Positions 62,990-64,000 of a stretch of 64,000 nt of DNA are shown here, one piece after another (positions within the stretch are counted from its first letter, which is position 1; every line of letters starts with the position of its first letter). The notes beneath the pieces were generated by a model, which searched no databases, was not told the origin of the DNA, and saw nothing but the letters and a program-made list of their open reading frames with translations. Source of the stretch: Fibrobacterota bacterium (GTDB lineage Bacteria > Fibrobacterota > Fibrobacteria > UBA5070). The translations under genes were made by a program, and so were the position numbers. Location: NCBI GenBank assembly GCA_016715065.1, contig JADKBN010000003.1, positions 434,001 to 498,000 of the forward strand. The letters are read 5' to 3'.

Positions 62990-63600
62990 CGTTTTTTGAC
63001 ACTGCGTGTCCGGCTTTTCCAGGCGCGGGCCTGGATGCCGTTTTTCCGGACGCGGGTCCGGTAGCCGTATTCACGGGGCTGCCGCGCCCCGTGACCCGCG
63101 GCCAAAGGGCCGAGCGCGCGGCCCCTTGGATCCCCCGCGCCGGGGGACTCTAGCTGGAACGGCCATACTGGCTCGCCAGGGCTGTGGGGAAAGTCAATGT
63201 CGAGGCATACGGGCAAATGGCATCAGGGACGCGATCGACATCCTCATGACACTGGCCGTTCCAATAACCGAGTCCCCCGGACCCCCGCCGGTTCGGCTGG
63301 ATTGCCAGTTTGGCAGCGGCATTAGGTGTGCCGGAATTTGTCTGCTACGGCTTTGCCCGCGGACGCTTCGCTGCGCGGTGGTGGGCTGGCTGGGGTGGCG
63401 GAGATGGCATGTTGGTGGGAACGTAGGGGCGATTCATGAATCGCCCTTTGCAACGGCGAATGGCTTTGTTCATGCACGTTCCGTAGGGACCGGGCGATGC
63501 CCGATCCTCGCAACGCGCATTCAAACAAATGGTTGGATGTCGCCGTGTCGACCAGCACAAGACAGAAATTTGATAGGCAATTCCATGATCCTGTCAACCC
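62990..63600. repeat. Intergenic repeat module, copy B
   Basis: The second gene-free repeat stretch. Core 63104-63165 and block 63231-63263 match copy A (38437-38498 and 38563-38595) with one visible difference each, at almost the same spacing. A perfect hairpin GGGCGATT-CATG-AATCGCCC (63427-63446) follows a CGTAGGG start, and another CGTAGGG (near 63482) precedes CGGGC-GAT-GCCCG. The two modules also share CTGCGCGGTGGTGGG and end before tandem CRP-type sites. No reliable ORF is seen here. Confidence 0.8.
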
Positions 63601-63614
63601 GGTCTTGGGCAAAG

Positions 63615-63658
63615 TGTGATCTAGATCACATCCAAGGCGGAGTGTGATCTGGATCACA
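63615..63658. promoter_or_regulatory. Tandem CRP-type sites, second locus
   Basis: TGTGATCTAGATCACA (63615-63630), a perfect palindrome, and TGTGATCTGGATCACA (63643-63658) repeat the arrangement at 39.04 kb, again 28 bases centre to centre. A TTGGTGATCTTCT box follows at about 63677. The unit lies 144 bases before the ATG at 63802. Confidence 0.8.
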
Positions 63659-63801
63659 CTTTTTTTCTCCGCGATTGGTGATCTTCTCTGTAGACACACA
63701 AAAAGAGGACGCAAAATTTTTGCGTTCCACGACCACCAAGTCCCCACGGACTTTTCCAGAATCACCTCGCAATCGACTTCCGCCGGTTGCCCTGAAAGGC
63801 C

Positions 63802-64000
63802 ATGTCCATGAATCGACCCAACCCATTCGGCCCCAACCACCACCGCGATGACCGTGAGCGCATGCTGTTGGACATTTCCACCGCCAAGCCGTCCGGTGAT
63901 GTCAACTGGGAGGCGATCGTCGCCAAGACCCAGCGCGGCAAGGTGGATCCATCGAAGCACATCTACGACACATCCTCCTACCTGCAGCGCGTGCGGGAGG
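63802..64000 (+). CDS. Partial hypothetical protein, truncated by window end
   Basis: Open frame of 66 codons from an ATG (a second in-frame ATG at 63808), with GAAAGG just before it. The visible part (NPFGPNHHRDDRERMLLD, GDVNWEAIVAKTQRGKVD) is polar and shows no motif I know. It is controlled by the tandem CRP-type sites if they act here. The rest lies beyond the window, so no product is assigned. Confidence 0.6.
   Translation, partial: MSMNRPNPFGPNHHRDDRERMLLDISTAKPSGDVNWEAIVAKTQRGKVDPSKHIYDTSSYLQRVRE

Noticed and set aside
63006..63647. 213-codon frame across repeat copy B.
   Set aside because: It runs through hairpins and CRP-type sites, and the matching region of copy A is not open in the same way.
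1..64000. tRNA, rRNA, CRISPR array, integrase or transposase.
   Set aside because: No tRNA cloverleaf, no regular spacer-repeat array and no transposase or integrase motif was found by eye; a dedicated search was not possible.

Overview
The window is GC-rich bacterial chromosome with tight, often overlapping genes and many short-leader or apparently leaderless starts. A Fibrobacterota (Fibrobacter-like) host is the best guess. The main reason is a member of the TIGR02147 family, which is strongly expanded in Fibrobacter succinogenes; several lipoproteins and secreted proteins with a short C-terminal sorting-like motif fit too. No rRNA, tRNA, CRISPR array, transposase or phage gene was seen, so the taxonomy is inference.

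Layout. 1-5.6 kb: an unknown 5'-truncated protein, a DUF3494 (ice-binding-like) lipoprotein, and a TrmB-type regulator followed by lysA. 5.6-18.7 kb: a membrane-fusion/RND efflux pair, isoleucyl-tRNA synthetase, a PlsC-like acyltransferase, an NCS1 permease, a K+ channel and a helicase-associated-domain protein. Efflux pair, ileS, channel and helicase-like gene all carry single-base frameshifts, nearly all in short homopolymers, so this stretch may be poorly polished sequence rather than a graveyard. 18.8-23.7 kb: a LytTR regulator, a phospholipase-D-type enzyme, a small protein with an NHLP-leader-like motif and a large unrecognised protein, closed by a strong terminator. 23.9-33.7 kb (minus strand): seven genes, six of them overlapping head to tail, for UbiA prenyltransferase, an ATP-dependent dikinase, a DUF3419/BtaA-type aminocarboxypropyl transferase, a dolichol/phytol-kinase-like membrane enzyme, a GNAT, an AMP-forming ligase and HMG-CoA reductase. 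Together they look like an undescribed lipid or isoprenoid pathway.

33.8-42.8 kb: secreted proteins and lipoproteins around the TIGR02147 gene, nrdR, a repeat-filled intergenic region ending in two tandem CRP-type sites, and an unknown membrane protein plus lipoprotein. 43.0-52.6 kb: a potassium module made of a sigma-54 response regulator, a sigma-54 promoter, a histidine kinase, kdpFABC, and a KdpD input domain that has lost its kinase and gained a PTS EIIA domain. 52.7-58.5 kb: a chemosensory operon (CheA-CheW-CheW-REC hybrid, CheW, soluble tandem-Cache receptor). 58.6-63.0 kb: a secreted beta-helix protein, then AraC regulator, zinc-type oxidoreductase and START-domain protein. 63.0-64.0 kb: a second copy of the repeat region and of the tandem CRP-type sites, in front of a gene that runs off the window.

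The two most promising items are the 10-kb lipid-like operon and the rewired Kdp control (split KdpD fused to EIIA plus sigma-54 control). The PLD/leader-like/796-aa trio is a third candidate.
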